From: Allodiplogaster sudhausi
Taxonomy: Eukaryota > Nematoda > Chromadorea > Rhabditida > Diplogasteridae
Assembly (NCBI GenBank): GCA_945643635.1
Contig: CALZFC010000001.1
Location: 4,239,501 to 4,303,500, forward strand
DNA: 64,000 nt
Direction: 5' to 3'
Shown here: in pieces, positions 47,264 through 56,344 of the stretch
Layout of the letters: each line of letters starts with the position of its first letter
Position numbering within the stretch: the stretch's first letter is position 1
Position numbers and translations under genes: made by a program
The notes under the pieces: generated by a model
Database searches by the model: none
What the model was told of the DNA's origin: nothing
The model's input: only the letters and a program-made list of their open reading frames with translations

Positions 47264-47385
47264 CGGCAGTCTTCTTTGATTTCCCGCCCTTGCCACCTCC
47301 TCCCATCAGCCGGCTCTGATGTTGGATATTCGTGAAGAATAAAATTCAGTTTTTAATGCGCGCTCTAACATATAGTAGCTATACA

Positions 47386-47434
<49 letters not shown>

Positions 47435-47560
47435 AGGTACGGCAGTCTTCTTTGATTTCCCGCCCTTGCCACCTCCTCCCATCAGCCGGCTCTGATGTTG
47501 GATATTCGTGAAGAATAAATTCAGTTTTTAATGCGCGCTCTAACATATAGTAGCTATACA

Positions 47561-47607
<47 letters not shown>

Positions 47608-47660
47608 AAATTCAGTTTTTAATGCGCGCTCTAACATATAGTAGCTATACACACTATATA

Positions 47661-47703
<43 letters not shown>
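47160..47703. repeat. Degenerate right-end monomers of the satellite
   Basis: The last direct monomers decay. At 47175-47200 the core is altered (AAAGTTTTCATGTTTTC replaces the usual stretch). AGCCGG variants reappear at about 47310 and 47486, and one A is lost near 47517. At 47601 the GGTAC-to-AATA half of the core is missing, with the preceding TA tract joined directly to AAATTCAG. Edge decay is what unequal crossing-over predicts where homogenisation is weakest. Confidence 0.75.
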
Positions 47704-47705
<2 letters not shown>

Positions 47706-47803
47706 GAATATCCAACATCAGAGCCAGCTGATGGGAGGAGGTGGCAAGGGCGGGAAATCAAAGAAGACTGCCGTACCTTATATACATATATATATATATA
47801 TAT
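47704..47803 (-). repeat. Inverted partial monomer at the right boundary
   Basis: 47704-47784 is the reverse complement of the first half of the monomer, from CGAATATCCAACATCAG to CTGCCGTACCTTATATACAT, followed by a short TA tract. It is the only inverted monomer seen. It shares a TA tract (about 47655-47703) with the last direct monomer, so the array ends in an inverted junction whose symmetry centre lies within TA repeats. Confidence 0.9.
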
Positions 47804-48400
47804 AGATGATATGCTAACGATTTTGTAATATTAACATTGAGCGTAGTTATGGATCCATGAATGCGCTTGAACGTTGCCTCGGCGGCCAAAAATGTGCCAT
47901 TTTGACAGACTAGCGCGCATTGCTCGCGTCATAGAAAAAATTGGTACGCTCGGATTTTTCTTGAATGGTGATTATTTGATAGCAAATTTCACGCTCTTTC
48001 CTTCTATTTAGGTTACAGAGTGTAGAAATGAGCAGAAAGTGGTGTGTCGACCCTTTAAATAATTTAACGCCAATTTTCTCGGAAAAATAAAATTTTCGTA
48101 AAACATGTTCCTAGATGAAATTTGAAGAGCTTTCAAAATGCTGTTGAATGATATGTACATCGTTTCTCAAAACAGATTTTGAACGGATTTATTTCTCAAT
48201 GAATTTTCAGGGTTACGGTAGTGTATCCCGAAGGGAAAAAATCGGATGATGATGAAATTAATCTCATTAAAAAAAGCGGGTCGAGTTGTATAAGCAAAAT
48301 GTTTTCCGTTAATGAATTCGAAAACAATTTTCCCGGGGCAGGCTGCGCTCGAAGCTTACGGACATGCTCTCTTAAGAGGTTTTTTCGCCATTCGTATTTC
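47804..48400. other. Non-coding spacer right of the satellite
   Basis: AT-rich sequence with only short random open frames on both strands. No exon with a conserved motif and no tRNA-like fold was recognised. Confidence 0.5.
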
Positions 48401-48406
48401 ATTTTT

Positions 48407-48606
48407 GAGCACTTTTGTACATGTATTTTGTGTTCAATTTTTTGAGCATTTTTGTACGCGTACATTCTGGCCCAGATTTTCCGTACACTTTTGTACGCGT
48501 ATATTTGTGCCCACTTTCTTCTATTGTTTTTGAACACTTTAGTACATGTACATTTCTACTAATTTTTGACTCCGTTTTATGAACAAATTTGTACGTGTAT
48601 ATTTTT
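48407..48606. repeat. Degenerate repeats centred on GTAC palindromes
   Basis: Five related blocks of the form GA(A/G)CA-TTTTGTAC-(R/Y)-GTA-(C/T)ATTT start near 48407, 48443, 48482, 48531 and 48579, at irregular spacings of about 36-49 bp. Each is centred on an imperfect palindrome such as TGTACGCGTACA or AGTACATGTACA. A further two-block piece lies at 49665-49722 (ATACATGTACATTTCTACTA, then TTTTGTACGTGGATA), so the array may have been split. No protein motif overlaps it. Confidence 0.55.
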
Positions 48607-48633
48607 GCTCAATTCAAAAACAGTCTGTTATTC

Positions 48634-49991
48634 GATTTCGCCATGGGCGGTCAAAAGTCGAAAAAAAATCTCGAAATGGGCAGAGTAAGATCAAAAAAAA
48701 AAAAATTTCCCCCAAATTTGCCCAAGAGGGGTTGTTCGATACCAGGAACACGAAAAAGATTGTTATTTTGTACGAAAACATCGATTTCTAAAGTTAACTC
48801 ATTTATAAACGACACCCGAAGCCAAATTTAGCACGAACAGCTAATTTGAAATCAACTTTTCGGATCAAGTGGGAAATCAAGACAATGCATTGAGAATATA
48901 TGTTGTGTAGAATTTTCTGCTCTACAAGATAGAGCTACGGAGATATTGTTTACAGCAAGCTCCTACACACTATACTTCATGAAATAGGTTTTCAGCTATT
49001 TTCCAAAATGTTTGAAAATTGAATTTTCAAGTTTTTATCACTAAAACGCGCATTTTATGAAAATGTCATGGACACCTTTTGTAGAGAATAAGAAGCTGAA
49101 TAAAACTGTCTGCTTAGCTTCTGTGAGCTTGTCAAACTTGGCAAGTTGAAACCATATTACCATATTCGCTCAGGTGAGAGTTGCTCCTATTCGGGTTACT
49201 TTTTCGAGGCTTCTGGAAAGAGATTTTACTGACCTTGGATCGTTCCTTGTACAGTTTTTCATGCTCTTTAATCTGAAATAAAAATCCCACGCACAAATGA
49301 GGTTTAGGTATTCAACGAGCGAAAATTCATGACAAAAAAAATTCATGACAAAATTTAACATCAAAAATGAAACTTTTCGAAGGAAAGTCTTGAGAAACTT
49401 TTATTAAGCATTCGACGAAAAATCGAATAAAAAAAAGAATAGTGAAAATGTTGAGTTTAAAACCCGATATGAATTTTCAAAATTTTAGCACACTTTAAGG
49501 TATTCCTGGAGAGAAAATTTTTATAAAAATAAAATGTTCCCAAAAAGTTAATAGAGAGGTCATTGGTCATGCCTGACCACATTCTCAATGTATGGATCCG
49601 TCATCTTGCATCTAGGGCATGCCTGTATGGACCTCTCCTTGAGTCTTACAGAGAGGCTCTCTTAATACATGTACATTTCTACTAATTTTTCACTCGAATT
49701 TCTGCACACTTTTGTACGTGGATAAAGATGCCCAGAAAAATATGCAGTTTAGTTAGCCTACACATGACACAAATCACTCGAAAACGCAAAAACGACCGTT
49801 TTTTTTAGTTGGCACCGTCATATATGTATGTATATGTACACAAAGTGAGCGGAATTGCTGTAAGTCGTCACGTCTCTCCATGCGGCGTACCTTTTGTCGT
49901 CAATAAATAAATAAACAAATTTATGACGGGTTCTTTAGACAGAGTTTCTAATGTTCGTTTTGAAGCTATATATATATATATATATGACTAT
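48634..49991. other. Non-coding interval bracketed by a 19-bp inverted repeat
   Basis: Bounded by CAAAAACAGTCTGTTATTC (48615-48633) and its exact reverse complement (49992-50010). The right copy is the leader just upstream of receptor A. Inside there is AT-rich sequence, a short imperfect dyad (GAGAGGTC at about 49555 against GACCTCTC at about 49632-49639) and TA/ATGT simple repeats. No coding exon was recognised. Confidence 0.5.
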
Positions 49992-50024
49992 GAATAACAG
50001 ACTGTTTTTGAGTGTCAACCAAGC

Positions 50025-53000
50025 ATGATGAATTGCATTGTCGTTACTGCGCTCAACCTCTCCATTCCTCCTGTCGTCCTACTGAGCTTGATCATCTTCA
50101 CCTTTGCCTTCTCCCTTACCAATGTCATTCATTTGCACTGCAGGTTGGTCGAAACGTTTCCTTTTTTTTAATAGGATTGATTTTTCCTCTTCACATTTTC
50201 GAGAACATTACCCTGAATCTTAGAATTTTGCAACTTCACGTTCACTTTTTAAGAATATTTCTTGAACATTTAGAATTTTGCTACTTACCTGGCTGCTCTC
50301 ACTCTACGTCATCACGCTCACACAATTTGCAATTCCTTTCTTTCTACGCTCTCACGGCGTCTGCCTGCAATCAGGTCCTTATAGTCCTGGTAAGCATACT
50401 TGTGTGTCTTTGTGCTGCATGCTCTAAATAAAAATACATGGGTGGCCGACTGCCAAAAATATCCGACCCTGGCCCCGAAGTACATAGTCTCGGCACCAAA
50501 GCTGAAAAAGAAATCTATTAAAGGAGGCGAAAACTCAAAATTTTCGCTATTAGGATGATTCTGTGAATGTGTCTGGATTGTGCTTGCGAATGCATCAGCA
50601 AAAAGCCACTTTTCTAAACTAAAAGTTAAAGGAGTATTTTCCATCTGAAATGTGTTGCCTGAACCTAAAGGAATAATTAGTGTGTTGCACAGAACTTTAA
50701 ATTTAACAGTTGTCGCCAACTAAATTTCGGTCTAAAACGCTTGTCGTAGCAGATTAGACCAGCGAGGGGTGAAATATGGTTCCATCGGCCGTGAAATATA
50801 TGCCGACACATGCACAATTCACTACCGGACGCAAACCGCCTAATTAAAATTGTCCTAGAAAATGCTTGCTTTACGAGAGCAAGTATCTTGGCAAATTGCC
50901 ATTGATCATTAAAGATCAGGCATTTCGTGTTAGGAGTTAACGACTTTCAACCTCCTTTAAATAACTAAGTCGGAAGAAAAGTTAAACAAAAATTGAGATC
51001 ATTTCGTAGGCGATCAGTAACGTATTCAATTGTCCCTGGAGAAGGTCCAGGCCCTGACCCCGGCTTCGCGATATAGGCCCCTCTCGAGGTCGGCCTCTTC
51101 CCCGGCCCCGGGAGGCGCGGCGTCGGGGCCCGCTATCACTGGACGAGAGAACGGTTGAAGCATTCTTTGCAGAAGGTCATCGCTGCCTCATGTCGCTCCA
51201 TCGAATGGCGCACGTCGTTGCGTCGACCAGCGAAGTCGCCATCTCGGTCGAGCGCTTCGTTGCGAGTCGCCAGCTCGAACGCTACCGTGCGAATGCCTTC
51301 TCAATCTTCGTCATCATCACGGTCATCACCGTCGAGGTCTGGTATTCCAAGCTTGGTATAGCTACTGTATTTTCCTCACGTTTCATTCTTAAATTTGGTT
51401 AGAGACATTTGGTTTTTTTTTCAAAATGTCTTATTTTATATTTTTAGCTTGCACTCGGCGGGGCAGTCGCATACTTTACGTACTATGGTTTGTTTGAGTT
51501 AAATTTTATAGTCTCTTTATGTTAATTTTAATGAAATGCACGAAAGCAAGAATCCAATATGATGTAATATAGAAAAGGAACACATATGTAAGGGTAATAA
51601 CCGTATATGCAACGCAGTATTGTTCCCTTACTAAAACAAAATGAGCAAACTTAGACGTGCCGCGAAATCAAAGCGCACCAATTCAGAATCGCGAACGCAA
51701 ATCGCCATGATGTTCACGATATTCGTTTTCGATGCAGAGCAAATTGCTGTAAGTATTTTCATCGTCTTCTTCTTCCTCCTCCTCCACATCTTAGAGGAAG
51801 CCTCCAGAGAATACTGAGAGATTGAAATCGAACACATTTGATGTACATACATACATATTCGGAGTGTGCTAATTAGTATTTTATTATTGCACTTCGCGCA
51901 CGCTTCACCGGGCCTCGTATCTTACTTTCCTTTCAATTCCTTGGCATGCTTTCTTACATTATCAGTAGTTGTGTTAACCCGGGAAAGAGCGACCATAACT
52001 ATATATTTGCTAGTCAAAGAAGATATATGTACATACATATGTATGCGGATAGCAACAATCCATTCATAGTCAAGATTGATTGGGCTCAGGAACGTACCGG
52101 GCTTCGGATTAAGGAGATCATAAGGTACAAACTCCATGACAGATAGGTAAAAAGCACGGTTAAACAATGCACAGAAATGGTGCTACTGCCCCTCTCTCCA
52201 CTGAAATTTGTGGTTCAACAATTGGCTTAGGAGCGGACGTGTTAAGAACAAATACGGCCAATGTTGTTTGCAAGCACCATATGCATGCGCTCCAAGCACA
52301 GGAAACCAATGTCGACCACTCCGCCAATATATTTTTTAATATTACAAAAGGAACTTATAATATCTGAGAATTCAAAGAATACTGTTAATTTTCTCAGGGC
52401 AAAATGATTTTGTGACTTCGGGATACTTGCAATCGAAGTTTTCTAGCTCAACCTAACCAAATGAGGCGAAAAACAAGACACTATTTATACGCCGGAGACC
52501 TCCTTTAAGATGGAGGGCCTTTCCAGAATGTTATATAAAGTTCCATTCCCATCATAAGTTGGGTATTTGAGAAGTACGGATCCTTTTGAATCCACCATTT
52601 GTGGCTTTGCTTCGTTACATTCGACACAAATTGCAGATTGCTTTCGTGTTGCATCGTTACGGCCAAAAACGCTACAGAGTGACACATGGGAAAGTTACGC
52701 TAAACGCGCGATATCAGGTCTGTTTGAGAACGAGATATTTTTACTACATTAGAAGCGTATGTATTTTCAAATGGAAAAATTATAATAATACATTAATTAG
52801 GAAAGTGGTATTTTGTTATATTAATTAATGAGTGAATAAAAGGGAAAGAATAAAATGTCAGATGAGCGAAGTAAATTTGGTATCGTCATCTCTGCTTCGC
52901 ATGAGCGTCGTGAGCGGTTGTCTCAAGGTGCTCGCGATGCTCTCCGCCATCATGTGGGCTCTCGGCCAGCTCGGCATGCTCGCCAGACACATCTTTCCAT

Positions 53001-53608
53001 TCTACGCCATTTATTGCTTCAACATAAGTGTGAGTTTGACTTATGAGGGACAAGTGAGTTTTCACAATTAATATTATTTGACTTACGAGCGTCATGTGAC
53101 TTATCAGTACTCTTATTGAATTGTTGGCTAGTTATATATGACACATATATAACTAGCCAACAATTCAATAAGAGTACTGATAAGTCACATGACGTATCTC
53201 AGGTACACTCGATAGCTTGCTGTTCGGCGGTGTGCGCATTCATGTTCTCACATAGGTTTGTAGAAATTTAACCAAATCTTCTTCTTTTTTTACTTTTTAA
53301 TCACGAAACAGAACTCTTTCAATTTTCCTGACGGTTGTAGTCTCTCTAAACCACATGCTCACTCTCCGTTGTGTCAGGTAAAAAGTATTGCGAATTCAAA
53401 TGTTAGTTATGGCTCTTTTAAAGACCCTTTTCTACCTCATGTCAGACGCATGCGATTGATTCTTTGGACGTGCAAAGATCGCCTCCTCGAGAAGCTTCGA
53501 TTGAGAGCTGCTTCCGGGCCCGCTCGCTGCAGGGCACAAAGTGCACCGCATAACGGGGCCGACCATGGCGATGTCTACTTTGTGATGCTGAATAAAACAT
53601 GGGCGTAA
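50025..53608 (+). CDS. Nematode Sra/Sre-superfamily 7TM chemoreceptor, copy A, 9 exons
   Basis: Probable chemosensory G-protein-coupled receptor of about 332 aa. Exons: 50025-50143, 50274-50389, 51173-51336, 51448-51487, 51655-51748, 52637-52717, 52862-53029, 53203-53255, 53446-53608. Hydrophobic segments: TM1 about 14-36 (ending LTNVIHLHCR), TM2 about 41-60, TM3 about 84-104 followed by VERFVASRQLERYR, TM4 about 122-146, TM5 about 162-185, TM6 about 212-240 after TLNARYQMSEVN, TM7 about 250-278. The cytoplasmic tail is basic and ends NKTWA. ERF-x-AS and ARYQ-xx-E/N are superfamily marks; assignment between Sra, Srab and Sre needs a profile search. Two ATGs are in frame (50025, 50028). Introns 2, 5 and 7 carry insertions absent from copy B. 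All junctions agree in phase except exon 4/5 (1 nt), as in copy B. The reading frame is intact, so the gene is probably functional. Confidence 0.82.
50518..50960. mobile_element. Possible MITE in intron 2 of receptor A
   Basis: Ends TTAAAGGAGGCGAAAACTC and, inverted on the right, TTAAAGGAGGTTGAAAGTC, about 15 of 19 bases alike, 443 bp apart. It lies in an intron of 783 bp; the same intron in copy B is 195 bp. No target duplication is clear and nothing is coded. Confidence 0.4.
53090..53194. repeat. Perfect inverted repeat, 51-bp arms, 3-nt loop
   Basis: The left arm 53090-53140 is exactly complementary to 53144-53194, with loop ACA. It lies wholly inside intron 7 of receptor A (53030-53202), ending 8 bases before the acceptor AG. 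Copy B lacks it: its intron 7 keeps only the corresponding GTGCCATGTGACTT start. RNA from this intron would form a 51-bp perfect stem. Confidence 0.97.
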
Positions 53609-54384
53609 GATTCTTTGGTATAAGAGCTTGTTGCTGGAGGAACCTTGCAGATTATAAGAAAAGTGACAATAACAAGAATGAAAATGCTCAAATTTCTCAT
53701 TGTTTTAGTCATTACAGCTCATTGACCGATAAACGGCTTATTTATGACCTAGGAGTGGTATCACATGGAATCAGAATAAGCTATAATTCGTCATCTAAAG
53801 TAAATTTGCTCACATCAGTCGAATAGTCAAAGAAAGTCAAAGAGTATGGACGCTAACGAAAATACGCAACTTTGGCAGACAACCCAAGTAGCAGCAGAAT
53901 GTGCATGTTGTGACCATGCATTTTCGGTCGAGTGACTAGTGAAGTCAAAATACGGTATTTATTTTACTAATAACTTTAATATAAAAAGTTGTAAAATACA
54001 TTTTAAAAATCATGTATGTCCGATGTGCCCTAGCATTGCTTGCTCATTCTGTACATATCCTGATCATTTCATGTGGATGCGTATAAACCGACGCGGTCTG
54101 ATCGGCACAGTGCGGCACGCCACGTCCATTTCTGCCATTGTTGGTGCACATATGCTTATTTCCTCGGGCAAATGTTCCAAAAAATGAAGTTTAATTGTCT
54201 TGCTGTCTTTGTGATTCTGATTAATTCGTTGCCAATTATTGCATCATTTAAAACAATATTTTTGCTTTGTTTGTCTTCAGATAAGGAAAACATGCGTTAA
54301 TCCAGGACACAACGCCGTAATAATGCAATGCGAAATAACATTAATTCGTTCGCGTACACTTATTTTGTTCGCTGGGTCGGGTCC
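53609..54384. other. Spacer between receptor A and the inhibitor gene
   Basis: No gene recognised. 54255-54285 (TTTTTGCTTTGTTTGTCTTC and following) matches 61528-61558 downstream of receptor B, placing both in the same duplicated block. Confidence 0.5.
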
Positions 54385-55098
54385 TCATTTCTGGTCACAC
54401 AGATTCGGGAAGTAGGGAAATTTGGGGCCGCCGGGAGGAGCGTCGCCGAACGGAAACCACTTCGGGTTGTCTTCGTACTGGAATTAAAAATGCAATTCAA
54501 TCGTTACCTAAATTTGCATACATATTAAAAGTATGTAGATAAAAATGATCAAACAATGTTTCTGTTAAAAGATTAGGCTTGAAAGTTTTTTACCGGTATC
54601 CCTAAATTAGCAAAACAAAATATTCAAAAATTAATTTGAAAGCTACTTCAAAGCGCGCGTCGATCTGCTTTTCGTATTCGTCAAGCGCGTTCTTGTCGGC
54701 GGTAGTCAGCTCACGAACCACTTTGCCGTTGAAGTAAAGCTGAAGGCTTGTTTCAGTTATCCCATATTTTAGAACACTTATATCATCACTTCTCTAACAC
54801 TTAATTTCTATCTCTATTCATGTTCTCGTTCCCTTATTATCTCCCCTCTTTTCCTTGTTCTATTCTTTCCTCTCTATCTTATGGTTAGCAAAAAGATGAG
54901 CATACCGTATTTCCTATCACAGAACATCCTTTTAAGCCGTTTATATAAATTTTGGCGTTCACTGCAATTTCAATAGAAGATTAGTAAAAGAACAGAAATA
55001 TTGCTATGCGCTTAATTTTGGAAGAAAACTGAAAATGACTTACAAGCTGTGCAAGTGAATGCCAATGACATCAGCAACACGAAAGCGCGGGTTACCAT
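54385..55098 (-). CDS. Small secreted pepsin-inhibitor-3-like (PI-3 domain) protein, 4 exons
   Basis: Predicted secreted aspartic-protease-inhibitor-like protein of 98 aa. Minus-strand exons in coding order: 55098-55044, 54961-54906, 54739-54647, 54477-54385. All splice sites are GT-AG and all phases agree. Residues 1-18 (MVTRAFVLLMSLAFTCTA) form a signal peptide. The mature part carries GCSVIGNTLYFNGKVVRELT, the pattern I know from the nematode PI-3 / DVF23 repeat, then an acidic/basic helix (DKNALDEYEKQID) and a Pro/Gly-rich tail ending FPNLCDQK. The two mature cysteines could form the single disulfide of such a domain. Ascaris PI-3 has two repeats; this protein has one. Inhibition of pepsin-like enzymes is inferred from family only. 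It lies antiparallel to the flanking receptors. Confidence 0.75.
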
Positions 55099-55789
55099 TT
55101 TCTGCAATGAAAGTGTTCTCACATTTCTTATCATTAATTTTGTTGCCTAGTTCAAACAAGATTTTTCTCCGATAATCACAATACAGCAATGACTAGTTGG
55201 AAAGAGTATTTCATTTGAATCTACAAAATAAATTGATTTCGAAATGGAATACTTATTAAAATGTGGAACACAGCACAATTCGCGTTGCAAGTTTTCGTTA
55301 ACAAAGCTTTATACTCCTCAAAGTGTGCGAATATGAGTGAAAAGTGAAATCACAGACTACAGAAGAAAGCATATTAAAATCTATTTAGAAACACCTACGA
55401 TTGATGACTGCTTTATTCTGGCAAACACAGCTGTGCCCTATAAAGAGATATTATAGAGAGTCGAGAAACGGAGAATGAGTAAGAGGAGAGAGGGAGAAAA
55501 AGAAAGTGAACGGAAGAAAGAGGCTGCGATAAAGTGAGAGTGAGCGAGAGGAGAGGGTGAAATCTGGAGGTGAAATGTGTCGGGGTCGAATCCGTGTTCG
55601 TGATACTTCGACGAAGGAAAGAGTCCTTCACAGCTCGAGAAGCATGATTTGATTATTGCCTTGCTGTAATACGAAGCCCCTCTCAATAAATTTCGAGTGA
55701 TTGGAAATATGACATCTTGTATAATGTTGATCTTCGTCACCCGTGCGCGCAAGGCAACTTCACAAGTATCAGAGACTCCCAATGTGAAG
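55099..55789. other. Spacer upstream of the inhibitor gene
   Basis: Would hold the promoter of the minus-strand inhibitor gene. 55440-55560 is a purine-rich GAGA tract on + (pyrimidine-rich on -). No other gene was recognised. Confidence 0.4.
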
Positions 55790-55854
55790 CATGGTGTCAA
55801 GGTGTGGGGATGTTTCCAGGCAAATGGAGTTGGTCAACTCTTCTGCATTTAAAC
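55790..55854 (+). pseudogene. Tc1/mariner-like transposase fragment
   Basis: One short frame reads VKHGVKVWGCFQANGVGQLF before a stop, matching the V-x-VWGCF-x-x-GVG-x-L stretch that precedes the last catalytic acidic residue in Tc1-type transposases. No further transposase domain is seen on either side, and the frame closes at once, so this is a dead remnant. Confidence 0.55.
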
Positions 55855-55879
55855 CACGTATCATAAAAAAAAACGCGTA

Positions 55880-56030
55880 AATCAATAGGTGCGAAGCGGC
55901 AAGATTCGAAGGAAGAGAGGCAGAGAGAATTTGTCATGAGGGCTACTGTGCATACCGCCAAAACTTTTGCAATATCGTGCGGGAATTCTTCACAAGCGAC
56001 TTCAAAACTCCATCGATCATTTAACATTTA
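55880..56030. repeat. Diverged copy of sequence found in the element at 57430-57852
   Basis: Shares with 57655-57840 the landmarks TAGGTGCGAA, AGATTCGA, GGAAGAGA, GCAGAGAGA, TACTGTGC, CGCCAAAACT, TTTGCAATATC and AAACTCCAT, in order. It follows the Tc1-like remnant, which suggests that the 57430 element may derive from a Tc1-like parent. Confidence 0.55.
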
Positions 56031-56344
56031 CTGGCCTGACCAGTCTCATGGTCTTGGGAGCGATTTTGCTACGGTCATCGCGCCCTCATCTTTCAATCTC
56101 TCGACCCAACTTTTACCGCAGAGCAAGCGTTCAAATCTCACACTTTTCTACTCTGAAAAGATTCCCCAAACAGTTCTTCTAATCAATAGAGAGAACGAGG
56201 GCCAGCGTAAACGAGAAGAGCTTTGAATCATTCGAAGGGACTTTATCCAGTTTATTCAAGGCAAAAGTGAATGGTCAGGATATGAGGGATTTTGAAGTGT
56301 GGGCGGATGGGGAATTCCCTGAAAAGAGCAGCTAATAGTTCCTG

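Larger units (their letters stand above)
7262..47803. repeat. Large tandem satellite array, core of about 138 nt plus variable (TA)n, roughly 230 monomers
   Basis: Monomer order on +: GGTACGGCAGTCTTC, a C-rich segment ending CCCATCAGCTGG, GATATTCGTGAAGAATAAAA, GCGCGCTCTAACATATAG, CTATACACTC or CTATACACAC, (TA)n, then TGTATATAA running into the next GGTAC. Monomer starts include 7262, 7426, 7596 and 7772. The period averages about 170 bp on the left and about 180 bp near 40-42 kb; the difference lies almost wholly in the TA tract. The non-TA core is nearly invariant across 40 kb, which implies recent amplification or strong homogenisation. Single variants mark zones: CTC to CAC, AGCTGG to AGCCGG, CTCTG to CTCGG, and AA inside the TA tract. 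The copy number is estimated from length and mean period, not counted. Every open frame inside is a by-product of the repeat. Confidence 0.97.

Noticed and set aside
7262..47803. CRISPR-like array (regular core with variable spacers)
   Set aside because: The variable part is only TA repeats of changing length, not unique spacers, and the surrounding genes are eukaryotic.
7262..47803. Centromeric satellite
   Set aside because: Monomer size would fit, but many nematodes have holocentric chromosomes and nothing in the sequence shows a kinetochore role.
14750..47828. Dozens of 60-97 aa frames of the MGGGGKGGKSKK...(YI)n type and their plus-strand partners
   Set aside because: They are translations of the satellite core and its TA tract, appear only when TA length is in frame, and have no codon-level constraint separate from the repeat.
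49554..49640. Small transposon with GAGAGGTC ends
   Set aside because: The dyad is short and imperfect with no target duplication, too weak to call.
51039..51136. rRNA or tRNA fragment in the GC-rich intron block
   Set aside because: No cloverleaf or recognisable conserved rRNA stretch is seen; only composition is unusual.
51155..51402. Ser/Arg-rich frame and a 70-aa frame over exon 3 of receptor A
   Set aside because: The first is an off-frame shadow of the receptor exon. The second is the exon frame read through into the intron.
55413..55800. 72- and 120-aa minus-strand frames
   Set aside because: They come from a purine/pyrimidine-biased tract; no motif is present, and the second runs through the Tc1-like remnant in the wrong sense.
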